From positions 871,556 to 935,555 of the forward strand of contig BDGG01000007.1 in assembly GCA_001949185.1 (NCBI GenBank): a stretch of 64,000 nt of DNA, read 5' to 3'. The DNA is from Ramazzottius varieornatus (taxonomy: Eukaryota; Tardigrada; Eutardigrada; Parachela; Ramazzottiidae). Both the position numbers and the translations under genes were made by a program. Below, in pieces: positions 46,444 through 57,835 of the stretch. Numbering within the stretch: position 1 is the stretch's first letter; each line of letters begins with the position of its first letter. The notes beneath the pieces were generated by a model. That model did no database searches. It saw only the letters and a program-made list of their open reading frames with translations, and was not told the DNA's origin.

Positions 46444-46479
46444 AAGCATCAATGGAAAGTTTGCTTTCCATTGATGCTT
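46444..46479. repeat. Perfect 16-bp inverted repeat, 4-nt loop
   Basis: AAGCATCAATGGAAAG, TTTG, CTTTCCATTGATGCTT. It lies about 190 bp beyond the 3' end of the sulfotransferase gene. Confidence 0.92.
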
Positions 46480-46666
46480 AATCGTCTTGGGGGGATGTGG
46501 AGGTCCTCAGCCGATTTCGCCTTCTATGGCATACAGCAGTTTCAATTACTGCCATCAATAATGGATTTTTCTCGCGAAAAAATGTTCCGTTCTAGAAGAT
46601 ATAGTTAACTTAAACATGATGTCCAGATGTCTAACAAACGGATGTTTGTTTCTAGTGAATTCTTTC

Positions 46667-48152
46667 TCAGCGGAAAAGAGAAGCGTCTAGACCATAATTG
46701 CGAGCTTCTTGCTGAATCCAATCATCAATCTTCTGTCCGTATTCCTCAGAAAGATGCTTTCGCCAGCCTCTGACTTCCCCTAATTAGACAGCAAGTAAGA
46801 AGTATCAGGTAGTTAAAAAAGCGGATAAAATGCGTGGATCTCAATTCCATTCGATCGTACCTTTTCGCATGAACTCAAATTTGGTTTCACCCGTCGTTTT
46901 GTCTGTTACGGTCATGGCGCTCGAGTTGAGGTTTTCGTTCTGGCGCATGTTGTCGAAATCTGTGTGATGTGCAATCTGTTCTGCTTGCTGGCTCGTCAAA
47001 GGCTTGTCCAGGAAATCTGCAAGTCGCTTAATTTCGCTTCGGGGGTCCTGTCAGGAAAAACCGTCAATGTCAACAGTACCTTGCGTTTCGCACGCTGATG
47101 TATCGAACAACCTGGTTCCGGTGCTACAGTGTACCAAAACATTAACCGTCGATAATGGGCGTGACAATTAAACGGGAGCTTAATTATCGTGTGACCAATA
47201 ACGGTTTTGATTCGACGCATGCGCAAATTACGTTGGTCATTTCCATCTGGCTCCTTCTAACACCCGTTCTCGACGGTTAATTTTTTGGTACACTGTAGCA
47301 TACCTCGCGTAGACTTTCATACGACAGATGGTGTACATTCGGGTCATTTCGATGTTCCCAGACACTCTTGAACGTATGGAAATATGGTGCATGGTGGACT
47401 TTGTCCTGCATGAACAGCTCCGCGAACTCCGCCGCAGAGTTTGCTGGATGAGCTGACGCTAGGTTGGGGAAAGTGCAGTACATGTGGTACATGGAGACGA
47501 TAACGTCCTTCAGGTTCCGGTGAACAAAAACAATCTACGGACGAAACAACAGTAAAGACTCGTACGCATATTTCTGCGAAAATCACATCTCCAGATCAGA
47601 GAGTACTCTAGGGCTGTTTGTGGTGACGCTTTGCGGCAATAGTTCCCAAGAAAGATGGGTTCGCAACAATCGCGGGGGAGCTGCGTCCCGCGCTGCTTCA
47701 ACTGGGCGTTTGCCTTTGCAAGCAGGTGCATTCATTTCGATGTAAAGCCACTCATCGAGTTTACTCTGGCTGACATCAATCGGCTCGGTGTCCTTGGCAT
47801 GCATAATCATGGAAATGATCGCCTGTGTCCAAGTTGTCCCTGAATGACGACAGAAGATATGTTCCCCATGGCGCAATGATCGATTACCTGACTTTGGACA
47901 CTTACCTGACTTTGGATATGAGCAGACAACAATATCATTTTTGGCGAATTCCAGTGCTGCCACCTTTTGCATCACTGGAATGTTGAAATCCTCTAAAAGC
48001 ATTACATTGGCCGGCCCGTACGGCACACTGGAAAAGAAAACGAAACGGGAAGTGTTGGGAGAGGGATCATTCCTCCCAATGAATATTCGTGCTCACAGCT
48101 TGTCCGTCTTCCCCGTCAGTTGCTCGAACAGCGACTTGTTTCCTGGCGGCAT
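46667..48152 (-). CDS. Cytosolic sulfotransferase (SULT family)
   Basis: Six exons (48152-48097, 48027-47906, 47839-47607, 47534-47304, 47047-46861, 46779-46667) give 313 residues, close to the usual 290-310. The PAPS 5'-phosphosulfate loop is split by an intron and reads CSYPKSGTTWTQ when joined (about residues 54-65). IVFVHRNLKDVIVSMYH is the 3'-phosphate-binding segment with Arg, the KPLTSQQ region follows, and the C-terminal RKGEVRGWRKHLS is the second nucleotide-binding motif (RKGxxGDWKxxFT), with one Gly-Asp pair changed to Arg-Gly. No signal peptide. Such enzymes sulfonate small hydroxyl or amine compounds; the substrate is unknown. The exon 2 donor is duplicated 18 bp downstream, so a 6-residue in-frame alternative is possible. 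Confidence 0.9.
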
Positions 48153-48339
48153 TTCACACTGTTTTGTAGCGGAACGCAATGGAACACACGGACAACAGAC
48201 CAGTGAGCGCTCATCCAAACTATAGGCTGGAAAAAAGAAGATATCTACTGAAGAAAAACGGCTGGCTTTAAACCATCTTTCTAATCAGCGGAAGAAGCCA
48301 CGAGTAGACAGCATGTCTTTTATTGCCTCGAGCAACAGA

Positions 48340-48376
48340 TGCGTATTACGCCTAGGGTCCTTAGGCGTAATACGCA
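48340..48376. repeat. Perfect 15-bp inverted repeat, 7-nt loop
   Basis: TGCGTATTACGCCTA, GGGTCCT, TAGGCGTAATACGCA. It is about 190 bp upstream of the sulfotransferase start codon. Confidence 0.92.
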
Positions 48377-49285
48377 GTACGACTACCTATGGTAATAATT
48401 CCGATAACGACGACGTTTGGACACATACAATCGATCCGTACATGGTAACGTTACTCGTCCATGGCCGTCTAAACTCTGAAGGTATGCGTACCGCTGCTGT
48501 AGAGTGCTAAGAAGGTTCGCCATCGTGGTTTAACCTACCGTGTACACAACAGTGTTGTATTCAGTCTCGGACATAAATTCCGGCTTTTGAATCAATCAAG
48601 CAGAGCTAGTCCACTGAGACTGAGCAGATACGTAAAGACTAGCTTTCCTAGCACAGTTCTTACATCAGTTTTCAACATCGTTTATCAGGTGACTTGTGTT
48701 GCTTGAATAATCGTTAGGTACGTAAACTATGCCCACACTGAATACAACCCTGGTACACAAGCAGAAGTACGAACCCCGTTTCATGAAGATCGACCGAACG
48801 TGCCACCAACATTTTAGCAGAAAGCTTTGGACGAGTTGCAGTCACTGGTACAAGGATAAACTAACAGGAAGGGCATATGTTATGCCAGCGATATATAAGC
48901 ATCATACCTGTCTTACCAGGGAAAAGTTAGTTCTATGGTTGCGGATGATTTGAACGTCAAAATACTGCGCGCTTGTCCATTTATGACAGCATTACGTACT
49001 ACGTACAGAGCAAAATAAGTTCGCGATTCGTCCAAGCACAAACTATGGAATCCGGATTATAGTTTGTCATTCTAGGCTCTTTAACACGGGATTTGAACAT
49101 TTCGTTAATTGTGGATCTCCTGGATTCTCTGATCCCTCGCGTTGACTGCATCTAGTACTGTGCGACAGCCCAGAAATTTGGTAAGAAAGAACAAGCAAAT
49201 TTTGACGGCTGATCTTACACAGCCGGTTTGAGGCGGCTAACTTTACAATCTTTACACCGCCAGACTTCGAAACCTATAGGGACTG

Positions 49286-49657
49286 CTGTGACGCCTGTTT
49301 AGTCTGACCAAAACCAAAGATGAAGATCAGATTAACGGCTTGAAAACCCGAGTTGCATTTAGACGAGAAGGAGCTCAGGGAACCGTGGACAGGCGGTGGA
49401 CTAAAAAAACGCAGAAATAATCGACCATAGCAGAATTCAAGCAAAATTAGGTCTGTGTGGGCCAGTTTACGGGTTTTAGGTACTGTACAGTATACTTGAT
49501 CCAAAAGGTTGACTGGAGGTCTGCGGCTTCCCCGATGATTTGTGAGTTGTCTGAGTCCAGGGTTTCCTAAGTTCTTGCTGACTAGACGTGACTCGGGTTT
49601 CAGAACACTCAGTGTGATCTTCATTTCTCGGTTTAGGTCAGACTAGACAGCGTCACA
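49286..49657. mobile_element. Foldback / long-inverted-repeat element
   Basis: Left arm TGTGACGCCTGTTTAGTCTG then ACCAAAACC, and right arm in reverse TGTGACGCTGTCTAGTCTG then ACCTAAACC, continue imperfectly for about 100 bp (ATGAAGATCA, AAACCCGAGT, CTGGAC-like matches). About 370 bp in total, non-coding. One arm alone reads as an ORF on the minus strand, which I regard as spurious. Confidence 0.65.
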
Positions 49658-50396
49658 ACGGCGGTATCGGTCCTGGAACCATAATCGAAATATCCCTACA
49701 AGTTTTTCTGCCCAAACTAATGTTCCCGAAAGGGCAAGAAGTGGTCTTTGCGACAATGAGTCCTTTTGTTGGCTAACCTCTAACATAAGCAGATACAGTA
49801 CTGCGTACTGCATCGTTTCACGATCCCTTGCACTCTTGCCGTACCGTATCCCCGAACACAACCTAAGCAATCGGAGCGCAATTTGTACAGATTCCTCACT
49901 GTCGCGAACCTCACTGAGCTTATGCTCAGCGAAGTCTGCTTTGTGGGACCATTGTCAAGAACTGAACAGTATTCAGCCGTTGGACAAAAAGGTGCCGCGC
50001 GATCAATTTTCTAGGTCATGTATGCTGTATCATCTACGAAGAAACAATCAGTCATCTTCGTTTTTTTGTTGTAAAAGTAGAGGTGTAACTTTAGCCTGAT
50101 TTTTGTTCGAGTATATCAAAGCAGAATTGACCAGGGTGTAACGTTAGCGGATCATAATTAAATTCCACACCCTGTGGGGTGACTATAGTCAAATAGAGTG
50201 TAAGGGCGTGACTATAGCCATTTCCTTTTTGTATTCACGTTCAGAGAAATATGCCAAGTGACAATGCAGCTGTGAGCTGTCTGGAATGCAGACAATGCAG
50301 TGTCGGTCTCAAATTGCGTTTGCTCTTATGTCTATAGTAGTAATACAGTATCTTTGTGCGCAAAACAGTTAGTCGCGGGGGAAAAAACCTCGATCT

Positions 50397-51578
50397 TTAT
50401 TCCATCGCAATCCATTCGGGGAGCCAGAACGATGACAGATCCATCCACTTAGCAAAGTCCGAACCGGGTTCCGGCCACCTCTTGTAATAAATAACATTTG
50501 GAGCCGACGAGAGGTAACCAGCGAAAAACGAGAACGTCCCCACACTGAGGATCAGATGGTCCATTTTGGTCAAGACCGCCATGTCCACGTACGACGTTTG
50601 GTTTTCGACGAAATGCAAATCGACCCCGAGAAGATTCTGTCTGGACCACTCCACGTCGTTTGTGCAAACTATATAGATCGGGTCCACGACTCCTTTACTC
50701 TTCAGGTATTCCATGGCATGACTGACGTACTCCCGACTAGCCACCGTGAAGCCCCACTTTTGCCAACCGTTGCTCATGACATCTCCACGTCTTATGTGGA
50801 TCCCCACGGTTGGTCGTTTCTACCAATAGCAAAAACATCAGATCAATATGGTGCTACCGATTTCTGTTGTGAAACGAGCTGAACGAGCTCAGTGCTCCAA
50901 GTGACGCACATTCTCATCGTTGTGTGCTGAGGGGAAGCCACTTGGGGAGCGATCAGGTTCAGTTGATTTACCCACGTCCTATGTACTGCACCGTCGTACC
51001 TTTGAGCTGTCGCCGCTTCTCGAACGGAATTCTTGGATGATTTGATCAGCGTGAGAGTCGATATCTTCCTTGAAAGCGAACTGACGGCGAATGTCGCCTT
51101 CGTACTGCGGATGAAAATACCTCCACGACTGAAGGTAGCCCCACAAGGAGACATTCTTTCCTTTTGCGGTCTCCGAGATGCGCTCTGTCCTATTATCATA
51201 CAGACAACCTTCGTCTATTCCGAGGACTAGGTTGTTGCAGTCACTGAGATCAAAGAAATCTTCTGGAGGGAGATCAAGATGAAAGACGTCATGCAGTTTG
51301 GTGTGCTTGATGGTCGGTCTCAGTCCATTCTTTTTTGCGATCCCCCATAACGACGCGTACATGAACATCAAATTCCCGATGCCGACTTTCGGATGGAAAT
51401 TATGAGAAATATACGCAGGTGTTGCTGGCGAAAGGGTAGTTGTGGGCGGAGAACAGACGCAGTTGGATCGGAAGATGTTCCATTCTTCGAGAGCGGCTGT
51501 TTTGGAGGTAGCATCAGTTGTTGAGGATAGCGCATCAGAAAGACGAGGAAGACTGCTCCCGCGATCACGACCATCCAT
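50397..51578 (-). CDS. Alpha-1,2-fucosyltransferase-like protein (GT11)
   Basis: Exons 51578-51000 and 50819-50397 join in phase 0 to give 333 residues. GT11 hallmarks are clear: GIHIRRGDV (GDP-fucose-binding HxRRGD motif) at the start of exon 2, and SVGTFSFFAGYLS near the end (motif III). Further conserved pieces are HPKVGIGNLMFMYASLWGIA and the WGYLQSWRYF segment. GT11 enzymes add fucose in alpha-1,2 linkage in the Golgi and are normally type II membrane proteins. Oddly, the catalytic frame has no membrane anchor before residue 60. A hydrophobic anchor-like run (MVVIAGAVFLVFLMRYP) is encoded in another frame over the same bases (start 51574). The annotated start is the Met (51578) in frame with the catalytic part; an upstream exon or frameshift is possible. 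Confidence 0.8.
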
Positions 51579-51940
51579 TTTCCTGTGAGCTTTTACACCG
51601 TTCAAATTGAGAGATCAAAACATATGCTGGAAAATGTGCGTTCCAGCAGATAACCAGTGGAACGGATGCAGGTTTTTTCCCGTAACTAATCTTGTCGACT
51701 GTGAATCTATGATCAGCTGGTGGGAGCAGGCAAGAAATCAACGCCATTGATTGTACATCAGCTGATCGATCTTCGACTACCGGTAGGTCAGGCATAACGC
51801 AGCCACACCCCCATGCTTCCGAAGCTTAAAGGTCCATTTCCTCTGGGTTTGACATCGTCTGGTAATTTGCATCGCCACCGCTCGGTCAAGAGGGTTATTC
51901 TTCAGGAACTAGGACGACAACTTCACGAGCAAGAACAGGG
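51579..51940. promoter_or_regulatory. Divergent upstream region of GT11 gene and aconitase
   Basis: 362 bp between two divergent starts, likely holding both promoters. A possible acceptor (GCTCACAG) just upstream of the GT11 start hints at a 5' leader exon there. CAGCTGAT palindromic words near 51715 and 51758. No specific site claimed. Confidence 0.35.
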
Positions 51941-54900
51941 ATGGCGAATCCATTCCTGCATGCGGTTTCGGAGCTGCGCATCGTCGAGGAACACCTCAAA
52001 TTCTTCGATCTCCTGAAGCTGTTTTCCGGTCCACAGCGGGAACTGTTCGGTAAGCACAAATTCAGACGAAATTGTAAGATCTTCCTCTATGAAAGTGTTT
52101 GTCGTAGATCGATTGCCGTTCAGTATTCGCGTGCTGCTGGAATCAGCTGTGCGCAACTGCGATGGCTTTCACGTGTTGGAAAGCGACGTGGACAAAATCC
52201 TCAACTGGGAGAAGACGCAGAAGGACAACGTTGAAGTCGCATTCAAAGCTGCTCGCGTCATCCTTCAAGACCTAACGTAGGTACATCTTTCTAATGTAGT
52301 CGGAAAAACAGTACAGGAAAAAAGCAAGAAATTATTTGGAGAAAGTTAATTTTTGCATCGTTGTGCATGTCGAAAGACGTGTATCGGAATGCTAAACGAC
52401 CGCACGATCTCGTATTGCATCACAGACCTGCGTACACGATACTCGCGATGTGGAAAACCTCACGCTTTCAGGGCTTTCTGCTACGGTAATTCAATGTACA
52501 GTGTGTTATTCGTGCAGAGGTGTTCCAGTGGTGGTCGATCTTGCGTCCATGAGGAATGCGGTGGCTCAGCTGGGCGGAGATCCCAACAAAATTAACCCGA
52601 TTTACCCCGTTGATTTAGTCATCGACCATTCCGTCGTTGTCGACGCAGCTCGCACGTAAGGTGGCTTCCTTATCTCGACATTCTTATCTTCCACCATAAT
52701 CTTCAAGAAGGCAAAGTGTTCACGTGGTCGTGGTTTATTTCAGAGTAGATGCCTTGCAAATTAACGAAAGACTAGAATTCGAACGCAACCAAGAACGATT
52801 CCGCTTCCTCAAAGTAAGTATATTACCGCTCGAAAACAATCAGCGAAATTGTTCGAAATGTGTTATCAACTCTAGTGGGGAGCAAAAGCCTTCCAGAACA
52901 TGTTGATTGTTCCACCCGGTTCGGGCATCGTCCATCAAGTCAACCTCGAATATTTAGCCCGGGTTGTTTTCGAGTCGGACGATGGGCTGCTGTATCCGGA
53001 TACTGTAGTCGGAACTGACTCCCACACGACCATGATCAACGGACTGGGCGTCCTCGGATGGGGTAAAAGACACTTCGAAATGTCCTGCTTGGAAAGGCAA
53101 AAAAACACAATGATTGAGTGTATGTATGGTGCTTTAGGTGTGGGCGGTATCGAAGCCGAAGCAGTCATGTTAGGCCAAGCTATCAGCATGGTCTTACCGG
53201 AAGTTGTCGGATTCAAGTTGACCGGACAGTTGAATTCCATCGCTACGAGTACCGACCTCGTCCTCACTATCACAGCGGTGAGTGACAACACTGGTCTGTA
53301 GTCCTACAGTAAGCACAAATCAACAACCATAAAATCATGCTCCGGAGTTTCCATATTTTGTGCTGTATTTGCAGCAAACGAAATAAAATGTATAGTAGTA
53401 TGTAAATTGTAAGGTATTATTATTATGGGCGTGTGCGCAGTCCACTCCGTTCATTTCGATGCCGTTCACCACGAATTTGTCACGTGTTGCAGATTTTGCG
53501 CAAGCTGGGAGTGGTCAATAAGTTTGTGGAGTTTTTCGGGCCCGGTTGCGCTCAGCTGTCCATCGCGGATCGCGCAACGATCGGTAACATGGCACCGGAG
53601 TATGGTGCGACATGCGGATTCTTCCCGGTGGACGAGAAGACGCTGTTATATCTGACCCAAACCGGTACGAGTATGCCTTGCTCCTTTCGAAGGCTAATAT
53701 ATCCATGTGGTGGTCACGTGCCATTGCAGGTCGAACGCAAAGGAAACTGCAACACGTGGAAACGTACCTTCGAGCCAGTGGACTGTTCCGTGACTACAAT
53801 GACGCCGCACAAGATCCGACCTTCACCACTGTGGTCGAACTGGACTTGTCGACCGTCGTACCATGTGTCAGTGGACCCAAGCGACCTCACGATAATGTTC
53901 CGGTTACTCAAGTCAAGGATGACTTTGAGAAAGCCCTGACGAACAAGGTAAAACAAGACGGACTTGTCTCTTCCGCAGCCGAATGCAGTTATTACTGTTG
54001 TGCGGCTTTCAGATCGGCTTCAAGGGTTTTGCCATTGCACCAGAGAAGACTCACAGCCGAGCACCTCTGGCCTTCGAAGGTGGCCACTACGAACTGGCGC
54101 ACGGCGATGTGGTGATTGCGGCCATCACAAGCTGTACCAACACCAGCAACCCCAACGTCATGCTAGCTGCAGGTAATACCCATCATTGGTATCCAAGGTC
54201 CAAAACTCTACTCAGTCTTTCTGCTCATAATTTCCTTTATCACTGTGAACCATGTTGACCTGACAGAACTGCATCAGACTTATCCTGTTGACCTTCGCTG
54301 CACATCTGCATTATTCTACGGTTTTTGGCATGATGTGTTCGCTCCAGATCGAATTATTCCTGTAGCCGGTTTTGATCCATTTGGGTATTCCACCATAGGT
54401 CTGGTTGCTAAAAAAGCCGTGGAAGCTGGTCTTTCCGTCAAGCCTTACATCAAAACTAGCCTCTCACCCGGCAGTGGCGTTGCCAAACTGTACCTTGACC
54501 AAGGTGGACTGACCCCGTACCTGACCGAACTGGGCTTCGCTGTGACAGGCTACGGTTGCATGACTTGCATCGGCAACTCCGGTCCTCTACACGAAGCTGT
54601 AGCCAGTGCCGTGGAGAAAGGCGATCTAGTGGTAGCTGGCGTCCTGTCCGGCAACCGCAACTTTGAAGGGCGCATTCATCCCTCCACTCGCGCAAACTAC
54701 CTGGCTTCTCCCCCGCTGGTCGTGGCCTATGCTCTGGCTGGCACTGTGGATATCGACTTTGACAAGGAACCCATCGGGAAAAGTCCGCATGGAAAAGACG
54801 TTTTCCTCAAGGATATTTGGCCTGCTCGGGAAGAAATCGTTAAGTTGGAAAGAGAGGTGGTGTTACCGGGCATGTTCCAAGAAGTCTACTCACGTATCGA

Positions 54901-56202
54901 GGTAGTTGTTTTAAAACGGTTTTAAAACATATTACGTAGGACCGCTAAATTTCACCGAGTAGGCGCAAGTCCAACTTGGAGTAGTCACTTGGTAGGTGTT
55001 GAACCTACGGGGTCCAACGGGACGTTGATATCCCCACTTTTACTAATTACAGTGTGGTTTTTGTAGGCGGGGAATGATCGATGGAATTCGCTGCAAGTTG
55101 AGCCTTCCGTTCTGTACCCATTCGACAACGATTCAACCTACATCAAATACCCAGGGTACTTCGATGGTATGACGCTGGACCTTCAGCCCATCCGACCCAT
55201 CGAAGGCGCGCACGTCCTGCTGAACCTGGGAGACTCCATCACGACGGACCACATCAGCCCAGCTGGTAACATCGCGCGCAACAGTCCCGCTGCCCGATAC
55301 TTGACAGAGCGTGGTGTGGCACCAAAAGACTTCAACTCGTACGGCTCGCGACGTGGTCATGATGAGGTGATGAAGCGAGGCACCTTCGCTAACATTCGAC
55401 TGGTCAATAAACTGCTGACCAAACCTGGACCCCGCACGATGCATTTCCCATCTGGCCAGGAGATGGACGTTCCCGACGCGGCAGATAAGTATATCCAGCA
55501 GGGTATTCCCCTGATCATCTTGACCGGCAAGGAGTACGGGTCGGGCTCTTCACGTGACTGGGCCGCCAAAGGCCCACTGCTCCTGGTAAGCGTCAATCCT
55601 GGCCTGGCCGACGTCGTTTTCGAACTAGTACAAGCTGCGAAAGCCAGTTTTTTATTTGTGGCATTATTTCTTGATATACGCTGGTCTTCGATGTTGTGAT
55701 AAACTGTAGAAAAATGGCGAAATTGATGCTACGTCCAGATGAATGTGATGTGGGCTTTCGATCTTGAATATTTACAGTATCAAGGACGTGTACCCACACA
55801 CACACACACACCATTTTTTGTTGAAGGGTGTGAAAGCAGTTATCGCGGAGAGTTACGAACGGATTCATCGGAGTAACCTGATCGGCATGGGCATCGCTCC
55901 GCTGCAGTACTTGTCAGGTCAGTCGGCAGATACTTTGGGCTTGACAGGCAAAGAGCGCTTCACCATCGCGCTCGACGATAGTATTCAGCCCGGCGACCGA
56001 GTTAAAATTACGGTAAGCTTTGGAAAGTGTCCTCTGTGCGGAAGCCGTTGTTGTGGCTGATCAATGTCTTTCGTCGGTTTTCTAGGCTGACGATGGAAGA
56101 AGCTTTGAAGTTTTGGCTCGTTTCGACACGGAAGTGGAGCTGACTTACTATAGGCACGGTGGAGTGCTACAGTACATGGTTCGAAAGATGATACAAGAGT
56201 AA
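51941..56202 (+). CDS. ACO1: Cytosolic aconitase / iron regulatory protein 1
   Basis: Thirteen exons (51941-52049, 52108-52276, 52518-52655, 52744-52813, 52876-53062, 53138-53277, 53493-53664, 53730-53947, 54013-54172, 54399-54901, 55067-55585, 55827-56012, 56086-56202) give 895 residues; human ACO1 has 889. The start [15 protein letters not shown] and the length fit the cytosolic IRP class, with no mitochondrial presequence. The three iron-sulfur ligands are present: Cys442 in TSCTNTSNP, Cys508 and Cys511 in [10 protein letters not shown]. Substrate-binding motifs include [23 protein letters not shown] and the Ser loop [13 protein letters not shown]. It isomerises citrate to isocitrate; the apo form of some orthologues binds iron-responsive elements in RNA, which cannot be decided here. 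A (CA)8 tract lies in the last-but-one intron. Confidence 0.96.
55795..55810. repeat. (CA)8 microsatellite
   Basis: Eight CA units in the aconitase intron, 16 bp before the exon that starts at 55827. Confidence 0.95.
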
Positions 56203-56600
56203 CCAATCGCTCATCACATTATTTCAATTATTTGCTCATTCCGGTGCACGTTGATATAGTACAGAAGATTTATTTATCGGTTTTTATCTTCCCTCTATCC
56301 ATCCGTGATTCTTGAGTTTAACAGAGCTATAAATTTGTTGGAATCAGGCGAGTTGATGAAAGTGGCGTCCATGTTTTGCTCATCGTTACCAAGAGGAAAA
56401 CTAATCGCCGTCAGACAGCCCGATGTTCCTAAAGATAGGGTTTCGCTTCTGGGCGCGCTTCTGATAACAAACTGAAGTCTGAAAGACGCGTGTGCCACTT
56501 ATCACGTTCAATATCAGTTTGACGGTAATCGTTTGGCCTAGCCACATCTCTTTTTGATTGCACTTCCGACCGCTGTTTCAGTCACAGCTGTCTCCTTCAA
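56203..56600. other. Intergenic, no gene recognised
   Basis: Between the aconitase stop and the four-pass protein start, same strand. It contains the aconitase 3' UTR and presumably the promoter of the next gene. Confidence 0.5.
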
Positions 56601-57346
56601 ATGGAGAGTAGAGTTAGACCACCATCTCCCGTTATTACGTACTCGGTTTCGTCTCAAGACGGAATTGATCAACAGGTTGGTTCTTGTTATCAGGTTAGCT
56701 TTGCACGTTTTAGACGGCAAATAAGCCTTTTGTTGTTGTTTCTTCTTCTTAGAAATGGATGGGAACAAGTCTGCTTTTACTTCGTATCTCAATTACAATA
56801 TTCTGTCTCAGCTACATCGCAGTGGGCATCTACGGAATTTTCCTGGGCGGTAGCGGTGTCCAAGCAGCCAACTCCGCCTACCCAGACTACACATCCCTGG
56901 ACCAAGATACCCTCGGCACGTATAACAGTCGACTGCGGATGTTCTCCTACGGTTGGGCCACCTTAGGCTGCACCATCGTGCTCAACGCAGTGCTGAACGT
57001 CATCGCTGCTTGGAGATGCAACGAGCGGCTTATCGGGTTCGTCTTCGGGATGTACGTCATAGCGTTTTGCATGGCCATTGTCGCCATCATCGTCTTTGAA
57101 GTGAGGTTGAATGCTCAAGAGACGGATAAGGACGAGGTGGATGTGGCCTGGGAAATGCTGGCTAGTTTACCGCAGAGCTCCATCTCTACCCTGGCTAGTA
57201 TTTCGTTTTTGGCGGCGCTGGGAGTGGCGTTGAACGTGGGGTTGAAGCTTCTGTCTAAGAGCTACAAGAGAATCGAACAGGAGAAAGACCACGAACTGGA
57301 CGAAGTGTTTTCCGCGCGCACGGATAGTGTCAGATCTCGTTGCTGA
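56601..57346 (+). CDS. Four-pass membrane protein, family not recognised
   Basis: Two exons, 56601-56675 and 56753-57346, join in phase 0 to give 222 residues. The short exon 1 (MESRVRPPSPVITYSVSSQD) is a Ser/Pro-rich probably cytosolic N-terminus. Exon 2 encodes four hydrophobic helices: about 30-55 (LLLLRISITIFCLSYIAVGI), 95-120 (GWATLGCTIVLNAVLNVIAA), 125-150 (LIGFVFGMYVIAFCMAIVAI) and 175-195 (ISTLASISFLAALGVALNVG). A Lys/Glu-rich tail ends at SVRSRC. The topology is tetraspanin-like, but the diagnostic CCG motif of the large loop is missing, so I do not name the family. An intronless reading starting at the second Met (56759) is an alternative. Convergent with KCNQ. Confidence 0.68.
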
Positions 57347-57394
57347 ATGCAGTGATGGAAGAACAATCCATGATACGCTATAGCGTGGTAGTCG

Positions 57395-57510
57395 GTCGAC
57401 CGGGATCAAAACTCTTCCAGAAACCGATCTGCATGTTGACTTTCTGCAGATGTCCGGCGAAAGCCCAACATGCAGATCGCTTTCTCGAAAGAATCTTGAT
57501 CCTAGTTGAC
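57395..57510. other. Long imperfect hairpin between convergent genes (miRNA-precursor-like)
   Basis: Arms of 45 bp, 57395-57439 and 57466-57510, with a 26-nt loop. The inner 13 bp (CGATCTGCATGTTG) are perfect; the outer part pairs with scattered mismatches (GGATCAA perfect). It could be a microRNA precursor on either strand, or a remnant of an inverted-repeat element. No expression evidence is possible here. Confidence 0.6.
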
Positions 57511-57835
57511 GTAATCCCACAGTAAAGGCATCAATTGGCTGCCGAAAAAATGAGGGAAGTACCTTGCTAGTATGGGTGGATAACCTGATCAAAAACACCG
57601 AGGTTCGAAGTCAGGGAGCTTTCGTGAAAATCTTGGTCGGGAGAGTAACAAGTCATATAGATACTTGAGCATGTGGCATTTTTCGGATTTTGCTGGTCTT
57701 AAAGAGATCATTCAGTGTCATCTCATTATAAAATACTCTGAACCAATACGGCTAAATTTAGGCGGTATTCTCAGAAAGACTGCTCAGCAAACTGAGATAA
57801 CTCTAATAAACTGTTCGAATTCTGGCGGGCCACGT

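Larger units (their letters stand above)
43656..46666. other. Gene-poor 3-kb stretch with small palindromes
   Basis: Upstream exons of the receptor-like gene would be expected here, but none was recognised. ORFs such as 43740-44033 (+), 45427-45648 (+) and 45645-45896 (-) have no recognisable domain. Two perfect hairpins lie at 44869-44896 and 46444-46479. Confidence 0.5.
48153..50396. other. Intergenic, 2.2 kb, with inverted repeats; no gene recognised
   Basis: Between the sulfotransferase start and the fucosyltransferase stop. It contains the hairpin at 48340-48376 and the large inverted repeat at 49286-49657. Other ORFs lack domains; several TACGTA and TACTGTA words recur. Confidence 0.5.

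Noticed and set aside
49274-49624. A 116-codon minus-strand open frame
   Set aside because: It lies almost wholly inside an inverted-repeat element and has no domain.
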